Positions 47,901-54,572 of a stretch of DNA of 64,000 nucleotides are shown piece after piece. Every line of letters begins with the position of its first letter. Position 1 is the stretch's first letter. A program made the translations under genes and the position numbers. The DNA is from Capitulum mitella (lineage: Eukaryota > Arthropoda > Thecostraca > Pollicipedomorpha > Pollicipedidae): contig CP099849.1 of assembly GCA_030062745.1 (NCBI GenBank), forward strand, positions 23,548,144-23,612,143. The letters are read 5' to 3'. The notes beneath the pieces were generated by a model. That model saw only the letters and a program-made list of their open reading frames with translations. It did no database searches and was not told the origin of the DNA.

Positions 47901-48874
47901 CCGACTGGCGCCGGTTCTCGTTCCTCTCGCCGCCGAGCCACTCGAGCGCGCGCTTCACCTCGAACTCGACATACTCGGCCGAGTTGAGGCCCGAGCTCAT
48001 GGCCAGCCGCGCCACCGCCTTGGCCGTCAGCTCGATGACGCCGACGTCGGCGCAGGGCAGCATGTCCCGCAGCAGGTTGGCCGAGCGCGAGATGCGCGCC
48101 GTGCTGTTGCCCACGTCCACGCTGATGAGGCTGACTGTCGGCGGGACGGGGATGTCAGACGAGGCTGCTGAAGCCACCCGGCTTCAGTGGACGGCGGCCA
48201 GCTCAAGGGGAACAGACTCACAAAGTTGGCATACAATGTCAGAGACCTTTTGGAAACATACATGGACGGTGATGTATATCTGACATTTTGGTCTGTTTGC
48301 TATGCTTCTTTCTGGCATGCCTGGGCAAAATGATTAACTACATTTGTTCTTTTTCTCTTAGAGGTGTTAAGGGTTGAGAGGTCCACAACCATATAGCTCA
48401 TCTGGAACCCACAAAGACAGAAAATGTTACCAGTGGCCAGGATGGCACCCTTCTTGTCATTAACATCAGCACTGAAGGCCAGGTTGAAGATCTGGTGGTT
48501 GAATTCATCCATGAAGGCCTGCAGCTCATGAGGCGGGACCTCCAGAAGTTCAGTGCTGACATAGCGATACAGCTCCTGTGAAGGGCATGGGAAGGTTGTC
48601 ATTGGTGGGGTACTTTCTAACAACTGTGAATATTAATAACAATAACAGTATCCACATCTCTGTCAAGCTCTGACTGTGCAAACATGACCCATTAAACATT
48701 CAAGCCCAAACAGCAATTGCTACATGAAATGATACCTTCAAGGGCAAATATTTAAGGTATGCATGTTCTTTGCAGCACCCAGTGACTTACATTGACTGTT
48801 TTGGACTTCTCATCATCTGATTTTGAGCGAAGCCCATTGATGTATGTTTGCACAATGGATGGCTTGAATGCCAT
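19775..48874 (-). CDS. MTOR: mTOR serine/threonine kinase, complete 46-exon gene model
   Basis: Target of rapamycin, the PIKK-family kinase that forms TORC1 and TORC2 and couples nutrients and growth factors to translation and autophagy. Forty-six coding exons read on the minus strand from the ATG at 48874 to the TAG at 19775, in the order HEAT repeats, FAT, FRB, kinase, FATC. Every junction uses GT/AG and the phases are continuous, giving about 2,469 aa (human mTOR is 2,549). Landmark motifs are the FRB block ([16 protein letters not shown]), the catalytic loop [21 protein letters not shown] and the terminal CQCYIGWCSFW. An in-frame TGA lies upstream of the chosen ATG. The only inconsistency is one extra nucleotide in exon 9. 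Many introns carry tandem arrays starting at exon edges. No clear polyadenylation signal was found close to the stop. Identity is certain; individual boundaries were assigned by eye. Confidence 0.96.
20275..20562 (-). repeat. 72-bp tandem array copying the FATC exon end and donor
   Basis: The last 72 bp of exon 45 (20491-20562) are followed by two clear copies whose exon-end equivalents fall at 20419 and 20347, and by a fourth, degenerate unit down to about 20275. Each good copy repeats the NLCQCYIGW codons, the donor GTGAGT and an upstream CTGCAG that could act as an acceptor. Splicing exon 45 to such an acceptor would create TG|A, a stop. Confidence 0.9.
20491..20671 (-). CDS. MTOR: mTOR exon 45, bulk of FATC
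   Basis: The exon encodes [40 protein letters not shown] and NLCQCYIGW, i.e. almost the whole FATC domain, which is required for kinase activity. It ends GGC TG|GTGAGT. If translation ran through this donor, the protein would stop at once (TGG TGA), leaving out the last four residues. The last part of the exon together with the donor is tandemly copied in 72-bp units into the following intron. Confidence 0.94.
20953..21085 (-). CDS. MTOR: mTOR exon 44, variable regulatory loop
   Basis: This is a weakly conserved, Ala/Gly/Ser-rich exon ([36 protein letters not shown]) that joins the kinase domain to FATC at the position of the vertebrate negative-regulatory loop. It was found because exon 43 ends in phase 0 while exon 45 needs one preceding base; this exon starts in phase 0 and ends AAC G|GTACAC, satisfying both. 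The acceptor is a NAGNAG run (TTGCAG|CAGCAG). The low-complexity sequence makes the boundaries less certain than for its neighbours. Confidence 0.75.
21120..21400. repeat. Degenerate short tandem repeat in intron 43 upstream of exon 44
   Basis: Variants of CGTACAGGACCGTCACAGGC recur with irregular spacing of about 20-40 bp, beginning just upstream of the exon 44 acceptor. The unit is not coding in any evident way. Confidence 0.7.
21573..21710 (-). repeat. 69-bp duplication of exon 43 end and donor
   Basis: The segment covering [13 protein letters not shown], the donor GTGAGT and some intron is present twice with a 69-bp spacing (exon-end positions 21664 and 21595). The copies differ at a few positions (for example Leu/Val and Asp/Gly codons). 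The 69-bp unit keeps the mTOR reading frame. Confidence 0.88.
21664..21810 (-). CDS. MTOR: mTOR exon 43, kinase C-lobe end
   Basis: The exon encodes [20 protein letters not shown], then [20 protein letters not shown] and VDSPRT, ending in phase 0 at ACC|GTGAGT. It corresponds to the last kinase helices before the variable negative-regulatory loop. A 69-bp copy of the exon end plus donor follows immediately: a second ACC|GTGAGT has its exon end at 21595, and the reading frame between the two is open. Use of the distal donor would insert 23 residues, including a second PLLNW motif. Confidence 0.93.
22536..24747 (-). CDS. MTOR: mTOR exons 38-42, kinase core
   Basis: Exon 38 is 24594-24747 ([34 protein letters not shown]). 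Exon 39 is 24286-24428 ([35 protein letters not shown]). Exon 40 is 23878-24018 ([34 protein letters not shown]). Exon 41 is 23222-23427 ([46 protein letters not shown]). Exon 42 is 22536-22683 ([34 protein letters not shown]). The catalytic loop GLGDRHPSN is split inside its Arg codon by intron 41; the catalytic Asp, His and Asn and the DFG Asp are intact, so an active kinase is predicted. Acceptor and donor sites are canonical. Confidence 0.96.
25105..25811 (-). CDS. MTOR: mTOR exons 36-37, FRB domain
   Basis: Exon 36 is 25629-25811 ([45 protein letters not shown]). Exon 37 is 25105-25260 ([38 protein letters not shown]). Together they encode the four-helix FRB module (about residues 1938-2040 of this model), which gates substrate access to the active site and binds the FKBP12-rapamycin complex. 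The equivalents of human Ser2035 (in EASRL), Trp2101 (in HQAWN) and Phe2108 (in YYQVF) are all present, so rapamycin sensitivity is expected by homology. Confidence 0.95.
25290..25480. repeat. About 30-bp degenerate array upstream of exon 37
   Basis: Variants of ACCACCAACAGCTGACGTCA recur about six times in the intron just upstream of the exon 37 acceptor. They contain CTGACGTCAG-like palindromic cores. Confidence 0.65.
26177..27950 (-). CDS. MTOR: mTOR exons 32-35 (late FAT domain)
   Basis: Exon 32 is 27803-27950 ([32 protein letters not shown]). The Thr/Ser-rich loop that follows in vertebrates is replaced by a short Gly/Ser segment. Exon 33 is 27068-27262 ([27 protein letters not shown]). 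Exon 34 is 26650-26748 ([20 protein letters not shown]). Exon 35 is 26177-26299 ([35 protein letters not shown]). The VPAVQGF and PQLIARI blocks are hallmark PIKK/TOR FAT sequences that wrap the kinase domain. Confidence 0.94.
27263..27480. repeat. About 40-bp array upstream of exon 33
   Basis: Units resembling ACACAGGGCCGGGTA followed by CATCACAGGTCAGGAC repeat about five times directly against the exon 33 acceptor, with increasing divergence away from the exon. Confidence 0.75.
28080..28195. repeat. CATA-type microsatellite in intron 31
   Basis: Irregular runs of ACAT/CATA (for example CATACATACATACATACA) with CATG interruptions. Simple sequence within mTOR intron 31, between exon 32 and the nested peptide gene. 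Confidence 0.8.
28737..28744 (+). promoter_or_regulatory. TATA box of nested peptide gene
   Basis: TATAAAGG lies about 28 bp upstream of an Inr-like TTCACAC (near 28766) and 75 bp upstream of the ATG at 28812. This spacing is typical of an arthropod TATA promoter. It drives the plus strand, opposite to the surrounding mTOR gene. Confidence 0.55.
28812..28885 (+). CDS. Nested secreted peptide gene, exon 1 (signal peptide)
   Basis: Inside mTOR intron 31 and on the opposite strand, an ATG in good context (GACGCCATGA) opens [17 protein letters not shown] followed by PADRPHR. This is a textbook signal peptide: basic n-region, Leu/Val core and small residues before the predicted cleavage near residue 17-19. 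The exon stops at CGCAG|GTAGGC, a good donor, in phase 2; without splicing it would meet TAG immediately. A TATA box and an initiator-like site lie upstream, giving a 5' UTR of roughly 45 nt. I do not recognise the product. The start, signal peptide and donor are seen in the sequence; that it is expressed is inference. Confidence 0.6.
29038..29239 (+). CDS. Nested secreted peptide gene, candidate exon 2
   Basis: The acceptor GTCCGCGCAG|T matches the phase of exon 1 and opens [20 protein letters not shown], then [12 protein letters not shown]. Read straight through, the frame stays open to TGA at 29237-29239, giving a 91-aa preproprotein with one Cys pair (CDPQTPC). Alternatively a weak donor at CACGGG|GTACCG (exon end 29129, phase 1) joins the Cys-rich exon that follows. 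The FLRPRG segment resembles an amidation site of a neuropeptide, but I cannot assign a family. Either the unspliced or the spliced version, or both, may be real. Confidence 0.42.
29225..29382 (+). CDS. Nested secreted peptide gene, candidate Cys-rich exon 3
   Basis: After GATATTTCAG| the frame that fits the 29129 donor reads [12 protein letters not shown], a short basic and Gly/Ser stretch, then [16 protein letters not shown] and TYVCLCQCS followed by TGA at 29380-29382. The six cysteines have spacing C-x5-C-x2-C-x8-C-x-C-x-C. With exons 1 and 2 the precursor would be 107 aa with eight cysteines in the mature part. The other two frames of this stretch give only Arg/Pro-rich sequence. A different acceptor (GGCGGCAG|C near 29299) would join exon 1 directly to the Cys block in frame. 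Function unknown: candidates are an antimicrobial or hormone-like peptide. Confidence 0.42.
29662..33896 (-). CDS. MTOR: mTOR exons 26-31 (FAT domain)
   Basis: Exon 26 is 33674-33896 ([33 protein letters not shown]). Exon 27 is 32688-32904 ([40 protein letters not shown]). Exon 28 is 32113-32298 ([20 protein letters not shown]). Exon 29 is 31420-31545 ([20 protein letters not shown]). Exon 30 is 30780-30910 ([20 protein letters not shown]). Exon 31 is 29662-29865 ([20 protein letters not shown]). Exons 27 and 31 have tandem copies of their acceptor and first codons in the preceding intron; for exon 31 these copies could be read in frame, making 29952 or 30039 alternative starts. Confidence 0.91.
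29846..30050 (-). repeat. 87-bp tandem array copying exon 31 acceptor and first codons
   Basis: Three copies of the exon 31 start (CCACAG|ACGGCTGGAGAG, encoding RLESFV) are spaced exactly 87 bp apart, with exon-start equivalents at 29865, 29952 and 30039. The two complete units are open in the mTOR frame ([19 protein letters not shown], then LTLPLRPHR). The most distal copy has a (CA)n-type tract before its AG. Confidence 0.9.
31546..31775 (-). repeat. 66-bp tandem array upstream of exon 29
   Basis: Three units carrying GACGCTCCGTCTCCGCTC are spaced 66 bp apart (31591, 31657, 31723) in intron 28, ending next to the exon 29 acceptor. The unit is a multiple of three and stays open on both strands, so it produces long spurious reading frames. 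Confidence 0.85.
32881..33480 (-). repeat. 67-69-bp array copying exon 27 acceptor, with TA tract
   Basis: The start of exon 27 (GGCAG|GGACCAGCTGCAGGAG) is echoed about seven times in intron 26 as TTGACAGGGACCAGCTGCATG-like units spaced 67-69 bp apart (plus-strand marks at 33013, 33082, 33151, 33218 and about 33285 onward). A (TA)n microsatellite at 32929-32985 sits between the real acceptor and the first copy. Several units stay open in the coding frame. Confidence 0.85.
32929..32985. repeat. (TA)n microsatellite
   Basis: Uninterrupted TA dinucleotides for about 50 bp, in mTOR intron 26 close to the exon 27 acceptor. Confidence 0.95.
34150..36517 (-). CDS. MTOR: mTOR exons 21-25 (end of HEAT into FAT)
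   Basis: Exon 21 is 36357-36517 ([30 protein letters not shown]); its acceptor is another NAGNAG (GGACAG|CAG|T), so the start may be 36517 or 36514. Exon 22 is 35913-36002 ([20 protein letters not shown]), a weakly conserved linker. Exon 23 is 35439-35569 ([20 protein letters not shown]), the start of FAT. Exon 24 is 34799-35003 ([33 protein letters not shown]). Exon 25 is 34150-34321 ([33 protein letters not shown]). These match the TPR-like helices of the PIKK FAT domain. All phases agree. Confidence 0.92.
36520..37270 (-). repeat. CAGACAG-type minisatellite filling intron 20 next to exon 21
   Basis: About 750 bp of variants of ACACGTCCAGACAGCGGA and ACATCCAGACAGACGATACC on the plus strand, beginning right at the exon 21 acceptor (minus strand GTCTGGACAG). 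The units seem to derive from that acceptor region; the period is irregular, about 30-45 bp. Confidence 0.8.
37610..41228 (-). CDS. MTOR: mTOR exons 15-20 (HEAT, middle)
   Basis: Exon 15 is 40996-41228 ([38 protein letters not shown]). Exon 16 is 40418-40542 ([20 protein letters not shown]). Exon 17 is 39987-40126 ([20 protein letters not shown]). Exon 18 is 39205-39402 ([32 protein letters not shown]). Exon 19 is 38434-38601 ([33 protein letters not shown]). Exon 20 is 37610-37805 ([28 protein letters not shown]). The loop after the DPY motif is much shorter than the Ser-rich insert of vertebrates. The exon 20 acceptor is followed upstream by a long array of near-copies of the same acceptor. 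Confidence 0.92.
37784..38265 (-). repeat. Array of about nine copies of the exon 20 acceptor
   Basis: The sequence CCTGTTTCAG|CTGCTGTCGGCG at the true exon 20 start (37805) recurs near 37861, 37909, 37965, 38017, 38068, 38122, 38179 and 38219. Longer (about 56 bp) and shorter (about 48 bp) units alternate. The long units also carry CTCTGTAAGG, which includes a donor-like GTAAGG, so each is a potential micro-exon. Confidence 0.88.
38973..39009. repeat. (TA)n tract in intron 18
   Basis: A short, imperfect TATATA run in an AT-rich part of the intron between mTOR exons 19 and 18. Confidence 0.85.
40130..40320. repeat. Degenerate array upstream of exon 17
   Basis: Irregular repeats of CACAGTCATCGCCAGCAAT and CAGTCACAGTCACCGACGG-like units directly upstream of the exon 17 acceptor. 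Confidence 0.55.
40545..40790. repeat. Degenerate GGGACTGGGTCAAA array upstream of exon 16
   Basis: About eight diverged copies of a unit of roughly 30 bp containing GGGACTG(G/A)(G/A)TCAAA(T/C) fill the intron next to the exon 16 acceptor. Confidence 0.65.
41584..44133 (-). CDS. MTOR: mTOR exons 10-14 (mid HEAT solenoid)
   Basis: Exon 10 is 43932-44133 ([20 protein letters not shown]). Exon 11 is 43132-43335 ([38 protein letters not shown]). Exon 12 is 42533-42639 ([28 protein letters not shown]). Exon 13 is 42192-42290 ([20 protein letters not shown]). Exon 14 is 41584-41790 ([40 protein letters not shown]). The order and content follow human mTOR residues of roughly 520-830 with few gaps. 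The codon junctions D|N at exons 10/11 and D at 11/12 are split 1+2. Intron 10 carries a 33-bp tandem array. Confidence 0.92.
43690..43800. repeat. 33-bp tandem repeat in intron 10
   Basis: The unit CAGACCTCAGACCTCAGACC followed by ATATCTGACGTCT repeats about three times. Unlike the others it is not adjacent to an exon. Confidence 0.85.
44481..44652 (-). CDS. MTOR: mTOR exon 9 with apparent +1 frameshift
   Basis: The acceptor GCGGCAG|GAC starts the exon in phase 0, matching the end of exon 8, and reads [11 protein letters not shown]. The conserved continuation ([20 protein letters not shown], then [22 protein letters not shown]) is in the next frame, with a TGA just upstream in that frame. 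The exon is 172 nt, and 171 would restore phase 0 to phase 0. The shift must lie between about 44603 and 44642, most plausibly in the repetitive GGCCGGCCGG stretch near 44617-44627. A sequencing indel in this GC-rich run, a real allele-specific lesion, or an unrecognised splice arrangement are all possible. Confidence 0.8.
44655..45020 (-). repeat. CAGACACGGACACGCT minisatellite in intron 8 next to exon 9
   Basis: Numerous variants of CAGACACAGACACGCT and GACACGCTCAGACA on the plus strand begin at the exon 9 acceptor and decay away from it. The unit is about 18-25 bp. Confidence 0.8.
45314..46542 (-). CDS. MTOR: mTOR exons 6-8 (HEAT, with Gln/His tract)
   Basis: Exon 6 is 46321-46542 and begins with a Gln/His-rich run (about 18 residues, mostly CAG and CAC codons) where vertebrate mTOR has only a short QQQ. 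It continues [10 protein letters not shown], then [17 protein letters not shown], equivalent to the human CCRDLMEEKFDQVC segment. Its acceptor is of NAGNAG type (TCCCAG|CAGCAG), so one or two Gln codons may be optional. Exon 7 is 45965-46065 ([20 protein letters not shown]). Exon 8 is 45314-45482 ([20 protein letters not shown], then [20 protein letters not shown]). Phases agree throughout. Confidence 0.9.
46492..46546 (-). repeat. MTOR: CAG/CAC trinucleotide tract inside mTOR exon 6
   Basis: A CTG-rich run on the plus strand (CAG on the coding strand) encodes the Gln/His stretch at the start of exon 6 and overlaps its NAGNAG acceptor. Confidence 0.85.
46761..48134 (-). CDS. MTOR: mTOR exons 3-5 (N-HEAT)
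   Basis: Exon 3 is 47899-48134 and carries [20 protein letters not shown], one of the most conserved N-HEAT signatures. Exon 4 is 47444-47637 ([40 protein letters not shown]). Exon 5 is 46761-46950 ([29 protein letters not shown]). The Trp codon ending exon 4 is split TG|G across the exon 4/5 junction. The introns are ordinary in size and show no exon-edge array. This part of the solenoid is where TORC1 subunits such as Raptor pack in known structures; that is family knowledge and is not visible here. Confidence 0.93.
48431..48874 (-). CDS. MTOR: mTOR exons 1-2 (N-terminal HEAT start)
   Basis: Exon 1 is 48791-48874 (28 codons, [20 protein letters not shown] onward), with donor GTAAGT. Exon 2 is 48431-48575 ([13 protein letters not shown], then [20 protein letters not shown]), ending in phase 1. 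The start context is AAGATGG, and a TGA lies upstream in the same frame. These residues align with the first HEAT helices of mTOR (human VLQQFASGLKS and FYDQLNHHIFELV segments). The codons are noticeably AT-richer than those of exon 3 onward, because these two exons lie in the low-GC stretch that begins near 48.2 kb. Confidence 0.9.
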
Positions 48875-49565
48875 CTTGTCAGTATGGCTCGTATTTCACT
48901 TGCTCAACATGACAACCTGAAAAAAACGGAGAATACACTGGTTTCACTGCTCGACACAATCAGGTTGTGATAATACAAAGAGAAAGATGATATGCTGGCC
49001 TCATGGAAATATATGAGCAATTAATGACTGTTCATATCCTACTGGTATACTGGTAAGGAGGTTCCTAGTTCAAGGACTTCCCTTCTGTCTTTCAATACAG
49101 TAATGCATGTATAGCCACAACTTCATGTCTAACCCATGAAGGAATTGGTAAAAGGAAAACTGTGCATTTCAGATGAAGGCAAACAACCCACCCACATAAC
49201 CCTTCTGAGAACACTGAAGTAAATATGTCAAATATTTGATAAATGTTGCACCAAATTCTACATTTTTTGCTCATACCTGGTTTCATATTTCTGTAACCAG
49301 GACTTTTTTGGGGGGGCCCTACAGAATGACGGACCCCAGTGTTGAGGGGGGCCCCAAACGCTGAGGGGCCCCTTGAACACTACAAGGGCACCATGGTCAG
49401 GGGTGTGATTGTGTAAATAATTGGGGGGGGGGGCGTAGATCCAGAGGTCTTACAACCTAACCTCCCCCCACCTGTGAGTTTGTCAAAGGATTTAGGGCAC
49501 TTTGTTTTGACTGACAGTGGTTCTTCTAAAAAACGATTAACAAAAGATATTTGGTTTGTTTTCAT

Positions 49566-49590
49566 ACACACACACACACACACACACACA
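49566..49590. repeat. (CA)n microsatellite
   Basis: Twelve or so CA dinucleotides. Confidence 0.95.
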
Positions 49591-51919
49591 TGATAGATGG
49601 CAATGATAGACAGCAGAAATGAAGGGGCCCCAATTAGAAACTGGGTGCCCCAACAACCCACCTTTAAGGCGGGTTTTATTATTACTATGTTTTGTTTTGT
49701 TCCATGAGGCGTGATGAGCCCTTCCTCGCATCTACCTGAAGCATCAATAAATTTTTTGTGGTGCCATTAAGACATGGGCCCTTGGTGTTTTCAGAAAACC
49801 CCTAAAACATTCAGGTTTTTTTAAGCCATGCTAGAGCAATGTTAAGTTATTCTGAAAATGCGATGGTCAAGGGCCCACTCCGAGAGTTGAGGGCCCATCA
49901 ACTACAATGGGCCCTCTAGATAAATTCAAGATGGGGCCCTCCTTGAATTCACCTTGAGGGCTCACTGGGTTTTTTGTGGAACCCTCAAGCTTTTTGAGAG
50001 GGCCTTTGGTCTCTTTAGAGAGCTCACAAACATTTCCCCATCCGGCTTAAAATGAATTTATATAAAGCATCCATTGGTGTTTCTTGTGGGGTCCTAAATG
50101 TTTTAGAAATGCCCCTAATATTGTCAGAGCTCCCCCGAAACATGTACTCGCCCAGTTCACCCTTTCCAGAATATATGAGGTGCCTCTGAAAATATCAATA
50201 AATTTACGGAGGGTCCCTCGAACGTCACGGACGTCCCTTCCTTTTTCAAAGATCCATCGAGTTTGTGTGAAATCTCAAGCCTTTTAAGAAGCCCCTTAAT
50301 GTTTTTGGAGAGCACCTCAGACATTTCGTCATCCAGTTAAAACTCTTATCTCCATTGTCCCAGACAACTTTCGAAACAACAATGGTCCTCTCAAATGAGG
50401 GCCACACAAAAACTCGGATAAGCCCTTAAGAGGAATTCATTAATGGCCCCTCAGATCTTCAGGGGCCCCTCTTTGGCTTCATCTAAATGGCCCTTAGAGT
50501 TTTCCTGTGTAGCTTTTCATCTTTTCAGGGGTCCTCAAAATTTTCAAAGGGGCTCAAGCATTTTCTCGTCCGGTATACTCTTTTCGCGGAATGTCCGAGG
50601 TGCCATCTGAAAATATCGACGTCCCTCTAAATGAATTCAAGGATTTTTTTCAAGAACTTTGAAAGAATTTTGTTTCAAAGGGATTCTACAGGCCTTAGAG
50701 AGGGCCCCTCCTAGAGAAAATTGGAGGGCCTTTTGGACTTTTGTGGGCCCTCAAGCTTGCCACAGGCCCCGTGATATTTTCGGAGGGCATCTCAAACAAA
50801 GCCTTGTCCAATTTACAACTCCTTTTCTGAATGTTTGAAATTTCTAAAAATTTGGGTGTCACAAAAAACTCAATGAGTCCTTGAGATGAATTCAATAAGA
50901 AACACTCGGGCCTTGGAAAGGGCCATTCCTTCAGTTCATTCAAAGGACACAGAGAAGTTCTTTTCACCCCTCAAGCTTTTGAGAGAGCCCATGGTGTTTT
51001 CACAGGGCCTCTCAAACATTTTCTCTGGGTCCCTCAACTATTCCCTCATTGATTCAAAAATCCTCTTCTGGTCGTTTCAGGGGTGTGTAAGTGTTTGCAG
51101 AGGAACCCTAAAGCTGGTGGAAAGTCCATCAGATTCCTCCAGAGGATCCCCTTGGATTCATGCTGAGGGTCCATCAGAGTATGCTGTGGGGCCATGAAGT
51201 TTTTGAGGGTGCCCTCACTATTTTTAGAGAGCTGTCAAACTTTCAGAAGATTTCATAAACCACACAAGAAAACCATTTTGCAACTTGGATTTGCACAATG
51301 ATTAGTACTACTGTTCAAAAAAAGTTGTAAAATAGACTGAAAGCATAACATCATGGGCCCACTTCAACACTGAGGGGGCTGAAATCATCACTGGGGCAGG
51401 CTAATATCAACAGTGAGGGGTACATGCCCCCTCAAAAGAATACAAATTGAAGTCCCTGCCCAAAGCTAGAACATCAGGGGTACTTAGTACAAACCTGTCT
51501 TCTTTCTGATAATAATAAAGCTTTCTATTGCAAAAGCTGGCCTGAATTATCTATATTCATTTCTCTGGCTAATGGGGCCCCATTTAAGGTAGAGCTCCCA
51601 CTTTTTCTGGATCTAAATGGCCAGGCAGCCTGTCAGGTACCAACCTTCCTACATTTCCACTGAACTGATCTGATGATTGCCTAATTATGCCATTACAATT
51701 CCCAACACTGGCATCTGGTGGCCAAATTATATGTTTCCTGCAAGGAGCCACCTTTTCTTAACTGTATTCCTGACCTCTCCAGGCCAGTGGATATTGGGAC
51801 CCTTTAGTGCATTCCAGGGGCCTGGCCCAGGGGATTCCCTTCCCATGGCCAAGAATTTCTAGAGTTGGGATGACAAGACCCCTAGGACCCTTGGCTTACA
51901 TTACATCATTGGGGCACCC

Positions 51920-52560
51920 TTCCAGACACACCAACACCATCCATGGCAGGACACTTTTGCTGGCTAGCAATTCCTGTGCAGAAGAGCATCCTTTCTGTCC
52001 TTATACATGCCTTTTGGTAACATATGCCAGGGGGCCCACTAACCTTCCTGGTCAGGGGCAACCCACTACCTGCCAGGGTCCTTACCTGGAATCTGAGGGC
52101 CCTTTGTGGAGGAGAGGGTTTATTTTTCCCAGTCAGGGGGCCCTTTAAGGTAAATTTCCCAGCACCCATTTGTGGGCCTTCCCAACACACCAGCACCATC
52201 CCATGGCAGGACCTTTCCTGGCTGGCAGCTCCTTTGAAGAAGAGCATCCTTTTCTGTCCTCACATAAGCCTTTTTGCAGATGCATGCTGGGGAGCCCACT
52301 TACCTTTCCTAGGGGCACCTTTCATATGCCAGGGGGCCTCTTAATGGACCTTCCCAACATACAAACACCATCCCATTGCAGGAAGACCTTTCCTGGCTAG
52401 CAGCTCCTTTGCAGAGGAGCATCCTTTATAGTACTTGTCATTTGGTAGGTACATGTACAGGTACAAGGTCCCACTTAACTTTCCTGGTCAGGGGCACCCT
52501 ACTATCTGCCAAAGGGGTCTTTGCCTGGGGGTCCTTTGAGGAGGAATGGGCTTGCTTATC
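51920..52560. repeat. Three diverged copies of a unit of about 170-260 bp
   Basis: Each copy starts with CTTCC(A/C)(G/A)ACA(C/T)ACCA(A/G)CACC, then CCATGGCAGGA, CTGGCT(A/G)GCA, GAAGAGCATCCTTT and CCTTTCCT(G/A)G. Copies begin near 51928, 52178 and 52345. No coding frame is shared, so this looks like a decayed satellite. Confidence 0.7.
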
Positions 52561-54572
52561 CTGACCAGCAGGACCCCTTTAGGCAAATGCCAGGGGTCCC
52601 TTCATGGCCAAAAAATTCAGGGAGGGCCCCACGACCCCTAGGACCCTCTAGCTACACTACTGGCCAGTAATGTTTAATATTTCTCATCTGCAAATTTGTT
52701 TTGCCACATGCATTATCATGCTAAAAATCCTCTGAAATACAGCCCTGTATAATGCCCAAAACATATTGTATATACTCATGAAACTGATTTTATGATGCTA
52801 CACCTTTTGTGGAAGTGCTGACTGCATTTTGCAAGCATATACTCTTACAAGCTTAAAAAAGATGTTTAGAAACAGTTAGACATGGGATCATTTATTGATG
52901 GTAAGTTTGCATTTGGGCACAGTTTCTATCACTTCAACTATGACTATCGTTATACTGTGGTGGGATACATTACAGCTTAGTTACAGTATAGCTATAGCTG
53001 TAATAGTTATAGAAACTGTAACCAAACACAAACTTACTAAGCATGAGTGATCCCATGTGCAACTGTTGCCAGACATTTTTGCTACTAAGCCTGGCAAGAG
53101 TATATGCTTGCAAGATGCAATCAACAGTTAACAGAAATGTGCATCCTCATTTGCCCAACTTTTGGTTGGCAAGGAAAACCATAGCACTGATTGAGCACAT
53201 CACAGCCAGGATATATGCTGACTGCTAAAAAATTAATATCAATGTGTATTTATGGCAACCTTTACTACTGCCATTAAACAGACTTCTAGAAAGGATTTGT
53301 TCCCCACACAAACATTACATGTCTTTTCCACTTTACCTTTGCTGGCCTGCAATTAAATAACCAGTGGCCTAAGGAATCATGGGCTGTAACATTACTCTGG
53401 GCCTACAGATCAATATCCCCAACTTATGTCTTGCAAGGCGCACCCTCCACGAATCTTCATAGCTTTTTTCACGTTTCACGTGTACGTCCAAGACCCAAAC
53501 ATGTGCCGAAAGACAGGAGGCGTTTTTGCCACGCACGCCATATTTGTAAACATGCCTCATCTGATAGTTACGTATCGATGAAAACACAACTTCGAGTACG
53601 AGGACGAAATTGTGACACAAATGCGTTGTGCTCAAAGCCAACGTGAAATATTCAGATTTATTCTTGTTATCAGGCGACTGCGAAGACTTATCCAATGGTC
53701 CCGACTCCTGACTCGAAAGTCGAGACTCGTTGAGTTCTACGCACCAGTGGTAAGTCTGTTCGAAAATCCTGTCGAGATGTTCTGGAAGCACCATTCTTTC
53801 GCGAGGAGTCGAAATGTTCACACAGTTACGCTTCTGATTGGCTTCGATGCCCTGGATCCCGTATCATGTGCGGCTAATCCTTTACGATAGCATTGGCTGT
53901 CTTCTCAGCCGCTAGATGGCACGGTGAGTCAAGGTAGCAGCCATCGTAAGCCATGGCAAGGTTGGCCATGGTATCGTACGTTATGGGTATAATTGTTTTA
54001 TGTGCTTTTCTCCTATCTGCTCAGTTATGCGCCATGCCACTCGCTATTCCTTGTTAAAGTAACATGGCGAAATGGACAACCACGGCGATCTCTGCGAGCC
54101 GTGTTACAGGGAACTCGCATAGAAGCCTTGAAAGAAAATATTAACGTTTTTGTCATTTAAGGATGGCTATTTACAACGATTTCGCGATCACACCAGACGA
54201 GCCCTCGGGTAACAGTGCGACCCCGTTATTCCCATCGTCTTTACGCTGTCTCTGTGGGTGAACTGGGGCGCCAATAAATGCTGCTTACGATCTTATAAAT
54301 TGCATATTACAAATGACATACAAATGTAAATTTGCTTCGGATGCAAGATGTGGTTGAAGACATCATAGCCACTTGGACCAGAGAAACAAATGATAAACGC
54401 ACGCCTGTCACCTGTCCTCATCCGTAATGCTCAATTATATCACGGTAGATTGAAATGAAGTAATGCGAACGAGTTGCGATGTGCTTTATATTATATTTCT
54501 CAAAGACGGACCTCAAGGTGACAAGCATTCGTGGCCCAGTGAGTCTGCGCTGATCAGAGCGCTCGGCTACTG

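Larger units (their letters stand above)
48875..54572. repeat. AT-richer intergenic block with degenerate repeats
   Basis: No gene was recognised between mTOR and GlnRS. From about 49.3 to 51.5 kb diverged units such as GGGCCCTCAAGCTTTTGAGAG and GGGCCCCTC recur with irregular spacing. At 51.9-52.6 kb three diverged copies of a longer unit follow. A (CA)n tract lies at 49566-49590. From 52.7 to 54.5 kb I see only unique-looking, non-coding sequence. GC content is visibly lower than on either side. Confidence 0.65.

Noticed and set aside
53369..53890. Open frames of 150 aa (minus) and 92 aa (plus)
   Set aside because: No recognisable domain, no splice context and no conserved motif; treated as chance frames.
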